Below, piece after piece: positions 28,732-40,582 of a stretch of 64,000 nucleotides of DNA (position 1 is its first letter; every line of letters starts with the position of its first letter). The position numbers and the translations under genes are program-made. Source of the DNA: Nematopogon swammerdamellus. Its lineage: Eukaryota; Arthropoda; Insecta; Lepidoptera; Adelidae. The stretch lies in contig OX336348.1 of NCBI GenBank assembly GCA_946902875.1, forward strand, positions 16,269,741 to 16,333,740, read 5' to 3'. The notes beneath the pieces are model-generated. The model was not told where the DNA came from, made no database searches, and saw only the letters and a list, made by a program, of their open reading frames with translations.

Positions 28732-29135
28732 TGTTCCGGCCTCAGCGGAAACACTATATTTCTGTTTGCTAAGCTATATCACAAACATTAACAAAACTGT
28801 ATAGAAATATTTATATTCAACTGACATGAACATTTTGTATAGATACTAGCTTTGCTAAGTAACCGAATACATTTATTTATAGATAACTGACAACTTTATT
28901 TCTATTTGAGGAGTGACCTGCACAATATTATGATTGACACATATTGTATAATTATAGAATGAAAAAACATAATATAACAGTAGTTTCACCTTATTATGAA
29001 AAATTATAAGTAATACACATGTTGCAGCCTGCACCTCCCGTCTAGGACAACAAAACATAAACGAAAAACATTTAATGCAAAAAAAGAAAAACATTTCTTC
29101 ATTAACACTTCTAGAATGTACCTACTTACTTACTT
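28732..29135 (-). other. BEL/Pao 3' untranslated region
   Basis: A+T-rich sequence between the integrase stop and the 3' LTR. The purine-rich GAGGCCGGAACA (minus) directly before the LTR is the polypurine tract candidate. Confidence 0.6.
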
Positions 29136-32100
29136 CTAGTCACAGTTTATTGGTAGTAAGCAGATTTTTGTAACAGACCTTCTATGAGTTCTGCCGTTAG
29201 GAGTTTTTACTTCAACGGCTCTAACCTTATTGTCTGTGCCTGGAAAGACACGCACGACCCTAGCCATCGGCCAGTACATTGGTTGGGTATTATCCTCTTT
29301 TAAGATTACAAGACAACCCTCTGTAACATTAGGTAAATCATTTTTCCATTTTGGCCTTGATTGTAATGTATTCAAATAATTTTTATTCCAGAACTTCCAA
29401 AAATTTTGTTTTATTTGCTCACACATTTCCCAAAATTTAAGCCTGTTTGGTTCAACTTGCGTAATGTCCTGTTCAGGAATTGAGTTGAACGTAGAACCAA
29501 TCAGAAAATGACCAGGCGATAAGTATGCATAGTCGTCTACATCATTACTAATAGGTACGAGAGGCCTACTGTTGAGAACGGCTTATTTCACACAACACAG
29601 TTGAAATTTGTTCGTATGTAAGCAATGATTTTTGCACCACTCTCTTTAAATGGAACTTTGTCTGCTTTACTGCGCTTTCCCACAAACCACCGTACACAGG
29701 ACTGTAAGCAGGTATAAAATGAAAATTGATACCTTTTTTGGAAGCAAAAACTTGCACTTGTGCTTGGTGCTGCTGAGAGTTGAGTAGCTTATACATGTCG
29801 TCCATGCGAGATTTGGCACACTTGAAGGTCTGTGCATTGTCGCTATATACGTCAGAAGGTAGACCTCTGCGCGATACAAAGCGCTTGAAACAAGCGAGGA
29901 AACAATTAGTGGTTATATCTGATAAAAATTCTAAATGAAGGGCTTTAGTAGCAAAGCAGACAAATACACATATGTATCCTTTAGATACGACTGCTCGGCG
30001 GATTCTAGATTGTTTTACATCAATCGGACCTGCAAAATCTAAGCCAACTTTAGAAAATACACGACATTCGTTTACCCTATCGTGTGGCAACGAACCCATA
30101 AGTTGTTCAGATACTTTCTTTTTTAATCTCCAACATATAATACATTTATATATGACCTTTTTTATTTCTCTGATTGCATTCACAATCCAATATTTTTGGT
30201 TTATTGATGATAACATTAATTTTGGGCCAGCGTGTAGGTTTTTTATATGTTCATTTTTTATTATGAGCTCGGTGACACGAGAACCCTTCGGCAAGATGAT
30301 AGGGTGTTTCTGTGAATATGGAATGTTTGCATTCTGTAATCTACCACCCACGCGCATTATACCATTATCATCAATAAACGGATACAAATTTTGTAAATCA
30401 CCTTTTTTCAGTTGACCTTTACCACTCAGTACATGAATTTCATGCTGCATGAATTTTTGTTGCTCGTACTTTACAATAAGTAACATAGACATATTTAATT
30501 CATCAGTACATAGGTAAGTATGTTTAATTTGTGATCTTTTTTGTGCATTGTTGCAAAAACGCAATACAAATGCTAAAATTCTTTGCATCCTGGTAATCTC
30601 AGAGTACTTATCTAAAAAATCTAGTTTAATTATTGGATTAGACACTGTGCATGTAGCGCTCGAGAACGTAGATTTCAACTCTGGAAGATCAATAGGTATA
30701 CTTACTATGGGTTTAGGTACCTCGTAGTCGCTGCGATGTAGACAGTCAGCGGCTCTCCACCACAGCAGATGCTGCTCGAGATCGTGAGGCATGACGCCTC
30801 TACTTAGACAGTCCGCCGGGTTCTGCTCGGACGGTATGTATGCCCAAGTATAGCTACATGTAAGTTTTGAAATTTGTTTCACTCTATTCGCTACATATGT
30901 ATTTAATTTAACGATATCGGTCGCAATCCATGCAAGTACTATTTGTGAGTCAGAATACAAGATTACATCATTTATGTAGGCTTTCAATGAAAGAGTTTGA
31001 TGCACTCTGTATGCTAACTTTGCAAGCAAAAGTGCCGCATTCAGTTCAAGTCTTGGTATTGACAAAACTTTGTTGATAGGATTAATCCTACTTTTGGAAC
31101 AGAGAAGAGATATTTTCACGTTACCTGACTGGTCGGTGACCCGCAAATATATGCAGCAGCCATATGCAGTTGTGCTTGATGCATCAGCAAAACCTATAAT
31201 TTGTACACAGCCAGCTTCGTGTAAATTTACATAACGATGTACGCAGATAGGTTTGAATGAAGTTAAACTTTTATAAAATCCGAACCACTCTTTTCTAAGG
31301 TACTCATCTAGTACCGAGTCCCAGTCCATACGAGCTTGCCAGAGCTTTTGCATTAGAGCTTTTGCTAGTACAACTATCGGGTTAGCAAGGCCTATGGGAT
31401 CATAAAATTTACTTATGAAGCTCAAGACTTCTCGCTTTGTCTGAGGAATAGGGCCTTGAGAGCTTAGCGCGGTTAGATAAAATGAATCAGTTTTTACATC
31501 ATAGTTGATACCTAGTGCTTTCATTAAAACATTATCTTTGTGGAAATCAATTTCATCGAAATATTGTTTTTCCTTTGGAATATCTGCGAGAGCTTCTTCT
31601 GTATTTGACCATTTATGTAACTGAAACCCTCCCAAATCTAGCAGATTGATGAGCTGCTTTTTAGATTCAATTAAATCCTCAAGGGAGTCTTCGCAGGCGA
31701 GGACGTCATCCATGTAGGTTTGGTTTCTCAAGATGAAGGCAGCTTTTGGATAAATAGTTTCATACCTGTCGGCTAGTTCGATGAGACATCTGGTGGCCAG
31801 AAAGGACGAACTTTTGAGGCCGTACGTGACGGTATTTAGTTGAATACACTGCAAGGCTTCATCCGGGGAGTCCCTCCACAGGATGTTCTGCAAAGATCTG
31901 AATTTAGGATCCAGAGATATAGCTCTGAACATATGTTTGATGTCTGTAATAATGATATTTTGATTGAGTCTGAACAGCATTAAAATATCAAAAAGCTCTC
32001 TTTGTACTACTGGGCCGTTCAGAAGAATATCATTCAATGACACTTTTTTATTTGTTTTCATGGAAGCATCGAATACAACCCTACATTTAGTGGTTTTTTT

Positions 32101-34377
32101 ATCCATCCTAACTACAGGGTGGTGTGGAAGAAAATAAACGGGATCGTTATCGAGATCGTACTTCCTTATATCGATGAATGTACCGTGCCCTAGGTCGATG
32201 TACTCCTGGATGAAATTCTTATAAAGAATGTACAGCTCCGGGTCCTTCTGTAGCCTGGTCTCGGTATTGTAAAAGCGTTTAGTCGCTAGATGTAAAGATT
32301 TACCTAATACTTCGTTGACTGAATGCAGGGGTAATTTTGTAGGAAGTGCGACTTCAAATTTTTGGTCCAATTTGACATTTGTTTGGAAGATTTTTTCACA
32401 AGTTTCATATTCTTCATCTTGTTCTGTAAAATATTCCGGAACTGCCTCCGCTTGCCAGAATCGTGACATGCTGTCTGACAGTTCAGTGTCGCACTTTTTG
32501 CAAAACATAGATACAACTGCAACGTTTGATTGAATGTTAGGTAAGTTACCAGCTACGATGTAACCAAGTTGTGTATTAATCAAGGTGGGCGGACGTGATG
32601 CTGACTCATTTTTAGAAGACCGTGGGACTGCCGGCGATGTAGGAGATGTAGGCTGCAGCGCCAGAGCTGCCTCACTCGGTATGAGCAGCTGGAAAAACAT
32701 GTCCGCTCCAATAAGAATATGAATTTTACTTGGCACATTAAAGGTACTGTCTGCAAGGACAATATTATTGGGTATTATGAATGAAGATATATCAATCTTT
32801 CGTTGAGGAAGATTTGAAGTGATGCTGTCTAGTATAAAACAAGACGCTGTAAAATTGAAATCGTTCACAATTGAATGTATGGGAACATTAGTGTATTGAT
32901 GTATGCTGCTCGCGTTCCGGCTTATGCCTATGACGCTGGTGTTTGTACTCCGCTTTGGCAATCCGAGAAAATCCACCAGCTCTGTAGATATGAATGACGC
33001 TTGCGATCCGCTGTCCAAGAGTGCTCTAACGTGCACCTCCGTGCCATCGGCTGACAATACCTTCACTTTCGCAGTTGGTAGCAGTACCTGCGCCCGCGTA
33101 TTCGATAGCAGAGTGACGGGCGATGGTGACTGCACCTCATCAATGTGTAGCAAGGTGTTATGCGGCTGTTTGCAATGTGTACATTTAAATCGGTACCTAC
33201 AAAGTCTTCTGTGTTTATTTAGGCAGATTTTACAAACGTTGTGTGAGTCTACAAACTTTATCCTTTCAATGGGAGCTAGCATTTCAAATTTTTTACATGA
33301 ATATAGTTTGCGGTTGGACTTACACAGTAAGCATGGCGCTAGCTCGCGACTCGTACCCGGTGAGGGACTCGTGGCCGAATCAGCTGCTGCGCCCGTGCTC
33401 TGCTTCTTCGGTGCGGACGCGCATTGTTGCTTCAGAGCAACACCTACGCTCTTGATAGAGGCAGGTTGAGGGCGCTCCGCGTTCTCGAGCGCTAGAGCAC
33501 GTTTTTCTAAAAATGCAATCAAACAACCTACACTCATTTCATGATCTTGCAATTGGAACTCTCTTGTACAAATCAAATCTAATTTTCTGAGCAGGATGCA
33601 TAGAACGATGGGATCCCACTCTTGTGTATTGCATTGCAAATTTTTTAGTGCAGCAAGCTGCTGTTTTGCTGTCGACAAAAATTGCCGAATATTTACTGCA
33701 GTAGACTTTGTCATGATCGGCAAATCTAGCAAAACATTGATGTGTTCGCACCTAATTTTGTAAACATTGTTGTACCTTACATCTAAAATACATAAGGATT
33801 CCGCATAGCTTTCCGATACAAGAGGTAGATTTTTTATCAGATCGAGTGGTTCGTCTTGTAGAAAGTTTCTTAAATAATACAATTTTTGAATGACGGCGAG
33901 GCTAGCATTTTGATCTATGAGCGAATTGAATAGACCGATAAATGGCTTGTATTCCGAATATTTTCCAGTGAACGCTGGAATTTTTATCTCAGGCAGTTTT
34001 GTTTGAGAGCGTGGTTGGTTTTCGGTGAGCGCGCCGAACCCTTCCGTTGGCTTACGTGACAGTGTTTTGATAGCTGTCAGAGCTGTCATGTATTTATTTT
34101 CAGTTTGGTTGAACGACTCGTCAACGAATTCATCTTCTACATAGTCAGAACTCAGCCCCAATATTTGAAAATGTAAACTTTCATATGCTCGCCAAATCTC
34201 TTTTAACCTATCCTGTTTTACAGATAGATCTTCGCTGGAAAAAATCGGTTGCGATCCGTCATTCGGACAAAGCACTACATAAAGTTTCGTGATTGAACCT
34301 TTCAGTGACGCTCTTTGTTTACTTAATTTACGTAACTGTTCACTCATACCTGTTGCGGAAGTCATTTTTATACACAC
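29136..34377 (-). pseudogene. BEL/Pao gag-pol polyprotein with one frameshift in the integrase
   Basis: The main frame (1,603 residues, 34377 to 29566) has: a gag region (about 1-310, including LPEIKIPAFTGKYSEY), cysteine-rich knuckles at about 350-415 (CLLCK, CKICLNKHRRLCRYRFKC), a retropepsin-like protease with LLDSGSQASF near 454, reverse transcriptase with VVFDASMKT and catalytic YMDD near 888, the RNase H/A17 region near 1060-1250 (FADASSTTAYGCC), an H2C2 finger near 1340-1400, and an integrase core with LDFAGP and YSDNAQTF. At about 29590 the frame loses 2 nt exactly where the third catalytic residue (Glu) is expected. The remaining integrase (NSRPLVPIS, PGHFLIG) and the DUF5641-like C-terminal domain (WPMARVVRVFPG) continue to a stop at 29136-29138. 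Integration function should be lost; other domains are intact. Confidence 0.93.
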
Positions 34378-34980
34378 AAGGCACTTTCACCGACTGTTTT
34401 CAACAAAACAATACAATTTAACAAAACTGTTGACAAAAGCGAAGCGCGCGTCTCCGTCGCGACTGCGCAGTGCGGGGCGGCCGACCCGCGGCGGAGCGTC
34501 TCGGGCTCGCTCGCTAGCAGCTGGCAGCTCGCCGCTCGGCCGTCGTCGCGTCGGTCGCGCACGCGGACGTTCGTTCAGTTCCGGTGGTGTTGCGATCCTC
34601 TCGGCCAATCAGATGTCAGGAAACGTCTTGGCTGCGTCCTTCCTATTGGTCGGCGATGTGACAGCGCTTTCTGATTGGCTGGCGTTTCGGGCTCGTCGTG
34701 ATGTGAGATTGCCTTGGCGAAAAATGGCGGATGAATTTTGAATTGAAATTATGCAGCGGCAAAATGTTGCTTTATCTGCTTGATGGTGTGTTGTGTTGAA
34801 GGGTGCTCTGATGACTGAACTTGCTTTATGTTATGTAGACAATACCTCGTGCTGCTGTAGGCGGTGGAGTGTACTCACACCGAGTGCAAGGCGTGAGGGA
34901 TCTTGTAGCGTTCTTGCGGCTTCAGACTTTTTTGTTGGATCTGAGCTTGCAGCCTCTTCTTGAAAATACTCGAAGGACCA
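34378..34980 (-). other. BEL/Pao leader with tRNA-Tyr-like primer binding site
   Basis: A 0.6 kb noncoding leader. On the minus strand TGGTCCTTCGAG (34969-34980) adjoins the 5' LTR; its complement CTCGAAGGACCA matches the 3' end of animal tRNA-Tyr. The 34430-34570 part is strongly GC-rich. Confidence 0.7.
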
Positions 34981-35202
34981 TGATGGAGCGCGGACTATTG
35001 TATGTTGTATTGTAGTTACAGGCGTGGATGATGAGAGGCGCGATGAAGAAAAGCAAGACGTTATTTACTGAGCACAATTTATTCAGCAACACACACGTGA
35101 AAAGGCAGGGCGGAAGTGCTAAGAAACAAAACAGAACCAAAAGAACATCAACCCCCGGCAAGCTGCCATAGAGCACCAACCATGGAGTGTTGGATTCCAA
35201 CA
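34981..35202 (-). repeat. 5' LTR of the BEL/Pao element
   Basis: 222 bp, no difference seen from the 3' LTR. Flanked by the ACTTG duplication at 35203-35207. Confidence 0.93.
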
Positions 35203-35207
35203 ACTTG

Positions 35208-35929
35208 GTTGATCCCTACAATTTAATTGTTATGATGAAATTAAATACCAATTAATTAAATTTAAGTAATGAATTATGATTAAAAATCTATATTTAAATT
35301 TGTTTTATAAGATACTGAATAAACAATGATTATAGTTTTAATGTTAATTTGTAATTATTTCATTTATACCTAGTTACTTTCGTTCAAAATGCCATTAAAG
35401 TTAGCAGTTCTCTTAAAATTTTTGAATTTCCTCTGGGATTTTGCTGCATTGGAAAGTCCATAGTATCTAGTTGAAAGTTAGATTTTATTTGTTTTTTTAA
35501 CAGCTTCATTAGTTTAGGTTTGCACATCTCTATTTCTTCATATTCTTCCTGTTCATACCTATTGGGTTTTAGTAAAAATTGATGCTTTTCCTCTACAACA
35601 TTCTATAATTTTAAGGTTCATTACCCTTGAATTTCATCCTCAAAGCATTTCATGTTTGTGTGGTCTATGTCCGTGGTTGTAATTTTTTAAGTCTCCACTT
35701 TTTTACTTTCGAGCGACTGTAAGGAGAAAGGAAGTAAGTAGTTATTGTGATCGTCCAAAATTTCGAAGTTGAGATGTCGACTGATTTGGACTATATGAAT
35801 GATCAATAAACAATACGTAATAAAATACAATACAATCAAGAAAACAACAATACAATTAAGAAAACAATCAAAAACAAATAAACAAATTTAAAAACACGAT
35901 CCCGATCAGGCTCGAGGGTTAGCCCGTTG
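35208..35929. other. A+T-rich spacer
   Basis: No gene or repeat recognised. It continues the target sequence interrupted by the BEL/Pao insertion. Confidence 0.35.
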
Positions 35930-36736
35930 CGACTCTAGAAGCCAAGTCTTGCAAGAAATGCTGATCTTTTCTCTAATTGGCGGCGGAAGGTTGTTCCAGC
36001 ATTTGGTCGCGCTATATTTAAAGCAACCCTCAAAGTTGACCGAGACGTGGCGCGGAACTATTACTTAGCAGGTACACACTTGCTCGAGTTCGGTATGCGT
36101 GAGTATCTTGCGACCAGGATAACTTGTCGTAAAGATATTTGGGGTTGCGTGTTTTAATTATTTTGAACACCTGACAAGCCAAATGTAGTACCCGCCTGGT
36201 TTCCATTTTCAGGATACCTTTTTCATTTAGGTAAGGAGTAATGTGGGAACGCCTAGGTATATCAAAACAAAATCTTGCACATGCGTTTTCACCCGCTGTA
36301 TGGCTCGCGCTGTTCTGGCCAACAGGCGGGGTCCGTAAACAGTGTCACACACAATAATCAAACGGGGCCAGAACAAGCGCGTCCGTTAGCATAATACGGA
36401 CCTTTTCGGTGAGGTGCCTCCTAAACGAGTACATAATTTTCAATTTATAGAATGCCGTTTTCACTTTTTGGTTTATAAGTTCCTCAAACCGCATCGCTTC
36501 GTCAACCTCAAGCCCTAAGTTCCTACCCGACTGCACGATATTGACTGGTGTGCCGTTTATTTCCACTGAGGGAATGAATGGTTTCATTCAACCTGGTGTT
36601 TGGTGCCGAGAACAATGCAGTTTGATTTGGAAGGATTCAAGACCAGCGTGTTTCTGCAGGCCCAGTCTCTAATATAAACTCCACTAAAATCTTCATTGAG
36701 CAGAACCACCGTTTCGGCCGTCTCATTGGGGTGGAA
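35930..36736 (-). pseudogene. LINE reverse transcriptase, C-terminal half (continues from 39284)
   Basis: The minus strand reads HPNETAETVVLLNEDFSGVY, then LVLNPSKSNCIVLGTKHQ, a stop, and NGTPVNIVQSGRNLGLEVDE with FRRHLTEKVRIMLTDALVLA. These are the blocks after the YADD box in CR1/Jockey-type reverse transcriptases. A premature stop lies at about 36586-36588, and the last third (35930-36340) is decayed. The first codon here joins in frame with the last codon of 39284-39549 if Helitron 2 is set aside, so the two pieces are one old LINE. Confidence 0.8.
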
Positions 36737-37836
36737 TCAATACTAATAATAAATCTGTAAGGCATGGTCATGGACTAAGTTGCTTTGTTTTTTTAAATAT
36801 TGGGTTTGTAGACTCTGTGTATGATACTAAAGCTAAATTTACGATTTTTAGAAATCATTTCTGTATGTATGTATGTTCCACCATAACTCTTAAACCGATC
36901 ATCTGAATTCGATGAAACTTCGAACAAGTACATTTACCTACACGGGACACAGGATAGACTTAATAAAATTCACTTCCGGTTACGCTAAGATGTGGCTCCC
37001 ATACAAACCGATATGTTCCGTAGGCGCCGTAGTACTATAGGTATTTACCGAGCGGGCGGCCGCAATATGATAGAATGGATCTTTGTTCCTCTTTCACGCG
37101 AAAACTACTGAACAGATTTTGATGAGCCTTTACAGTACATCAAAATAACATATAGGCTATAATTTATAAAGAACTTGTGTAAATTGGCCCAAATAGGTAT
37201 ATCCATAAATGTCAAGTAGTTAAGTCGGAAAAAATCCTGCCATCTGAGCGCTATCTCGGCATGCGCTGAATAAACCGTTAGAGTTACACGAAGATAATGT
37301 ATAATGACGTTGTTTCTCTTAAATAGTTCTAAAAAAAAGTCCGCGACAGCATATATCTATCTACCTTTTATGTGGAAGCCACTATAGCCAAAATAGTGAA
37401 CCATAAATACATTTAAATTGGATACTTACTGTATTTACAATGCACATTTAATTAGTAGGTATTTAATTAATCCTTATCAAAATACATACTTTTATCGCTT
37501 CTGGTATTTAAACTTTGGCATTTACACTAAGTAATTTGGACAAATAGTTTAAAAGTTACGACGATGAGAATGTCTTGATATGGCGTCCTGCGGTGCGGCG
37601 CACAGTACTGGCGGGCCAGGGGGGGGGGGGGCATTGCGGGGCGGGGCGAATAATTATGTATGCATGAATTTCCGCCATAACATTTAAATTAGTACACGCA
37701 CATTTAGCTATACGAGACACAGGATAGGCTAAATAAAATTCAGTTCCGGTTACGCTAATAGGTGGAATATTTTACTTAGTTAGGTATCTAAAGTATTTGA
37801 TTTATTTTAACTGAAGTTTCTTATTTTAATATCTAC

Positions 37837-38290
37837 AGCTTTTTCCCGCGGATTCGCTCGCGTGAAATTTGTATTTCAAAAGAAGAAAGTCAGTAACTTA
37901 GGCCAGGGCCGGAGGGTGAACTGGATTCAGATAAACAATAAACATTCTCAAAGAAAGTAGGTAACATACTAAAGGCGAGGCCGAAGGCCCAGCTGCGTTC
38001 AGGAAGAGTATAAACATTTTCGAAGAAAGTAAGTAACAAAGGGCGAGGCCGAAGGCCGAGCTGCATTCAGGAAGACTATAAACCTTCTCGAAGAAATTAA
38101 GTAATTGAGGGCGAGGGAGGCCGAAGGCCGAGCTGCGTTCAGAAAGACTATAAACCTTCTTGATGAAAGTAAGTAACTGAGGGCGAAGCCGAAGGCCGAG
38201 CTCCGTTCAGTTCAGGAAGACGATAACCTTTTAGATGAAAGTAACAGAGGGCGAGGCCGAAGGCCGAGCTGCGTTCAGGAAGACCATAAA
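37837..38290 (-). mobile_element. Inverted Helitron 3' end with ~5 copies of the 68 bp unit
   Basis: On the minus strand the order is array units (GCTCGGCCTTCGGCCTCGCC in inverted form), then GAAATACAAATTTCACGCGA, GCGAATCCGCGGGAAAAAGCTGT, the same terminus as Helitrons 1 and 2 with a few changes. It is therefore the 3' part of another family member in opposite orientation, nested in Helitron 2. Confidence 0.75.
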
Positions 38291-38297
38291 CCTGGGA

Positions 38298-38392
38298 TGC
38301 ACTAACGTGGCACCAAGTTCGTCCGGTATTATGGGCCGACATCACGGATGTTGTAGGTGAAGTAGCCAACCGTGTCAGTTTCCATAAAAAAA
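38298..38392 (+). mobile_element. SINE B 3' fragment
   Basis: GTGGCACCAAGTTCGTCCGG, GGCCGACATCACGGATG, GTCAGTTTCCAT and A-run. It sits exactly between the inverted and the direct array. Confidence 0.75.
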
Positions 38393-38477
38393 TATGATAA
38401 AAAAACGTACGTAACTAAGGGCGTGACCCAAGGCCGGCCTGTATCCTGGAAGACGCTGACAGTAACTAACTATGGAC

Positions 38478-39245
38478 GATAGTTACATACTTTCTTCAAG
38501 ACGGTTTATAGTCTTCCTGAACGCAGCTCGGCCTTCGGCCTCGCCCTGAATTACTTGATTTCTTCGAAACGTTTATAGTCTTCCTGAACGCAGCTCGGCA
38601 TTCGGCCTCGCCCTCTGTTACTTACTTTCATCGAGAAGGTATAGTCTTCCTGAACGCAGCTCGGCCTTCGGCCTCGCCCTTAGTTACTTGCTTTCTTCGA
38701 GAAGGTTTATGGTCTTCCTGAACGCAGCTGGCCTTCAACCTCGCCCTCTGTTACTTCCTTTCTTCGAAAAGATTATCGTCTCCCTGACCGCAGCTCGGCC
38801 TTCGGCCTCGCCCTCAGTTACTTACTTTCATTAAGAAGGTTTATAGTCTTCCTGAACGCAGCTCGCCCTTCGGCCTCGCCTTCAATTACTTAATTTCGTC
38901 GAGAAGTTTTATAGTCTTCCTGAACGCAGCTCGGCCTTCGGCCTCGCCCTTAGTTACTTACTTTGTTCGAGAAGGTTTGTGGTCTTTCCGAACGCAGCTC
39001 GGCCTTCGGCCTCGCACTCTGTTACTTACTTTCTTCGAAAAGGTTATCGTCTTCCAGAACGCAGCTCGGCCTTCGGCCTCGCCCTCAATTACTTACTTTC
39101 TTCGAGAAGGTGTATTGTCGTCCAGAATGCAGCTCAGCCTGAAGCCTCGCCGTTAGTTACTTACATTACGTTACGTTAGTTGAGAAGTTTTATTGTTTAC
39201 CTAAACGCAGATCGGCCTTAGTTACTTACTTTCTTCCTTTGAAAT
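38478..39245 (+). repeat. Direct array of ~11 copies of the 68 bp unit in Helitron 2
   Basis: Same unit as at 16195-19180 (CTTCCTGAACGCAGCTCGGC etc.), with more substitutions and small indels. It leads into the 3' hairpin of Helitron 2. Confidence 0.88.
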
Positions 39246-39283
39246 ACGAATTTCACGCGAGCGAAGCCGCGGGCAAAAGCTAG

Positions 39284-39549
39284 TGATAAATAAATCTGGG
39301 TCAGTGGGTGAGTCAATAAATCAGCATACAGGTGAATGTTAGAATTCTTCAGGATTTTGCAGAGGTCGGATGTGAAAATTGTGAACAGGAGAGGACTGAG
39401 GATAGCGCCTTGGGGCACTCCTCGAGTGAGGTTTTTAGGCTGAGAACACATTAACCTACCGTCATCCTGCCCACAAACAACAACCTGTCGCCTACCAATA
39501 AAGAAGCTTTCAAACCACTTTAATGCACTTTCATATACTCCGTAATAGG
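39284..39549 (-). pseudogene. LINE reverse transcriptase, central part with RT box 5
   Basis: Minus strand: YYGVYESALKWFESFFIGRQ, then GVPQGAILSPLLFTIFTSDL and HLYAD. The YADD box is disrupted: YAD is followed by an extra LLTHPL before TQIYLS, so a small in-frame insertion has broken the second Asp of the catalytic pair. The sequence then meets Helitron 2 at 39283/39284 and resumes at 36736. Confidence 0.85.
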
Positions 39550-40182
39550 AAAGTTTATTCTCAAATCAAAACAAATGTGCAGTTCACATAATAAAATTTT
39601 ATGGCTTACCCTTCTCCCACACATGTGCGCAATCATTTGTAGATTGTTCGAATGTTTGCACGCATGTGAGGATTGTGAGGGGCCGTCAAAAGATTCGCAC
39701 ACTCACTCGCACATACATTCGCGAATGTATTCGCGAGTGCATTTGCGCTTAAATGCAATTTCTCTTTATTTTAAATACGAAATGTCAACTGTATTAATTT
39801 CTTTGTTTCACGGCACTGTGGTACAACAATTTTTGTAAATGTCTTTAATGTAAACACGAGAAAATCTTTTACTGGTTTAGTAATTTATGTGAAAAACCGC
39901 TGGCAACTATATGTATGTACTATAAACTGTTGATTTTCCAAATATAATAAAATAAAATAAAAATAAAAAAATAAAGTAATTCACAGTGTTGTAGATTTTG
40001 TCGAATAGAGACGCTGCCATCACCGAGCATACCTACGGGAGTGGCAACCGTCGAGCGCTAATATATAGGAAAATTAGCCGCGTGTTAGAGCATTTGCACT
40101 AACATATAGCGCTGCTGCGGGATCGACCGTCAGTGCGCTCGCGACTTGGGAACGAAGAACACGTATATGTGCACTACGCAAA
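39550..40182. other. Spacer with ATTCGCGAATGTATTCGCGAG words
   Basis: Contains the palindrome ACATTCGCGAATGT (about 39715-39728) and related CGCGAGTGCATT words that recur at 44195-44225. Possibly ends of an unidentified DNA transposon. Nothing else recognised. Confidence 0.35.
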
Positions 40183-40266
40183 ATGGCGATTTGTGCAGTT
40201 CGTGCGTGTCGAAAGAGCTCAAGATCATCAGGAATGACAAAAGATGGCGTAACCTTTCATAATTAG
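40183..40266 (+). pseudogene. THAP-type zinc-finger N-terminus (27 codons)
   Basis: ATG opens M-A-I-C-A-V-R-A-C, then basic residues, and ends GVTFH before N-stop. The C-x4-C pair near the N-terminus followed after ~20 residues by FH is how THAP DNA-binding domains begin (C-x2-4-C, then FHxFP). The rest of the finger (C-x2-H) is missing. THAP domains occur in P-element-type transposases and in host genes. This could be a first exon or the remnant of a P-like transposon. Confidence 0.4.
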
Positions 40267-40582
40267 GTCATTTTAATGATAATACAATGCTTGAAGCGTG
40301 TAAAATACAAAAATTCCGCGAATTAGGAGCACGACTGCGCGCCATACCGGGCGCGTACACATGATAGGCAAATTTGACAGACTGGAAAGAAATTTGAAAT
40401 CAATTATTGTATATGGGTGTTGTTAGTTTTTTATGGCAATGACATGGATATATTCAATTTATAATATGTATTGTTATTATTTCTTTAATATTACGTTTCC
40501 TATTTTTTATAATTATAAAACAAATATACCTATACAAAACTAATATATTGTATATTATGTATTATTATAATAAGTATTATTA
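40267..40582. other. A+T-rich spacer
   Basis: Nothing recognised apart from a short GCGCGCC-containing stretch at about 40333-40345. Confidence 0.35.

Larger units (their letters stand above)
28510..35202 (-). mobile_element. BEL/Pao LTR retrotransposon, near full length
   Basis: A 6,693 bp element on the minus strand with 222 bp LTRs (28510-28731 and 34981-35202) that I read as identical. ACTTG at 28505-28509 is repeated at 35203-35207, the 5 bp duplication usual for BEL/Pao. A tRNA-Tyr-like primer site lies next to the 5' LTR. One long gag-pol frame (29566-34377) and its C-terminal continuation (to 29136) are separated by a frameshift in the integrase. There is no env. Identical LTRs imply recent insertion. 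Confidence 0.95.
36737..39283 (+). mobile_element. Helitron 2, inserted in a LINE reverse transcriptase
   Basis: Starts TCAATACTAATAATAAATCT after A at 36736 and ends CGCGAGCGAAGCCGCGGG, CAAAAGCTAG at 39283 before T. The LINE frame on either side is continuous at this A/T junction, which fixes both ends. It carries the 68 bp array unit in both orientations, an internal inverted Helitron end (37837) and a SINE B piece. No Rep/helicase coding is visible. A G14 run occurs at 37618-37631. Confidence 0.87.

Noticed and set aside
28427..28732. A 101-residue hydrophobic protein, repeated at 34922-35203
   Set aside because: Lies in the BEL/Pao LTRs on the coding strand; the duplication is due to the LTR pair.
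33000..33470. Plus-strand ORF opposite the BEL gag-pol
   Set aside because: Antisense shadow of a well-supported polyprotein.
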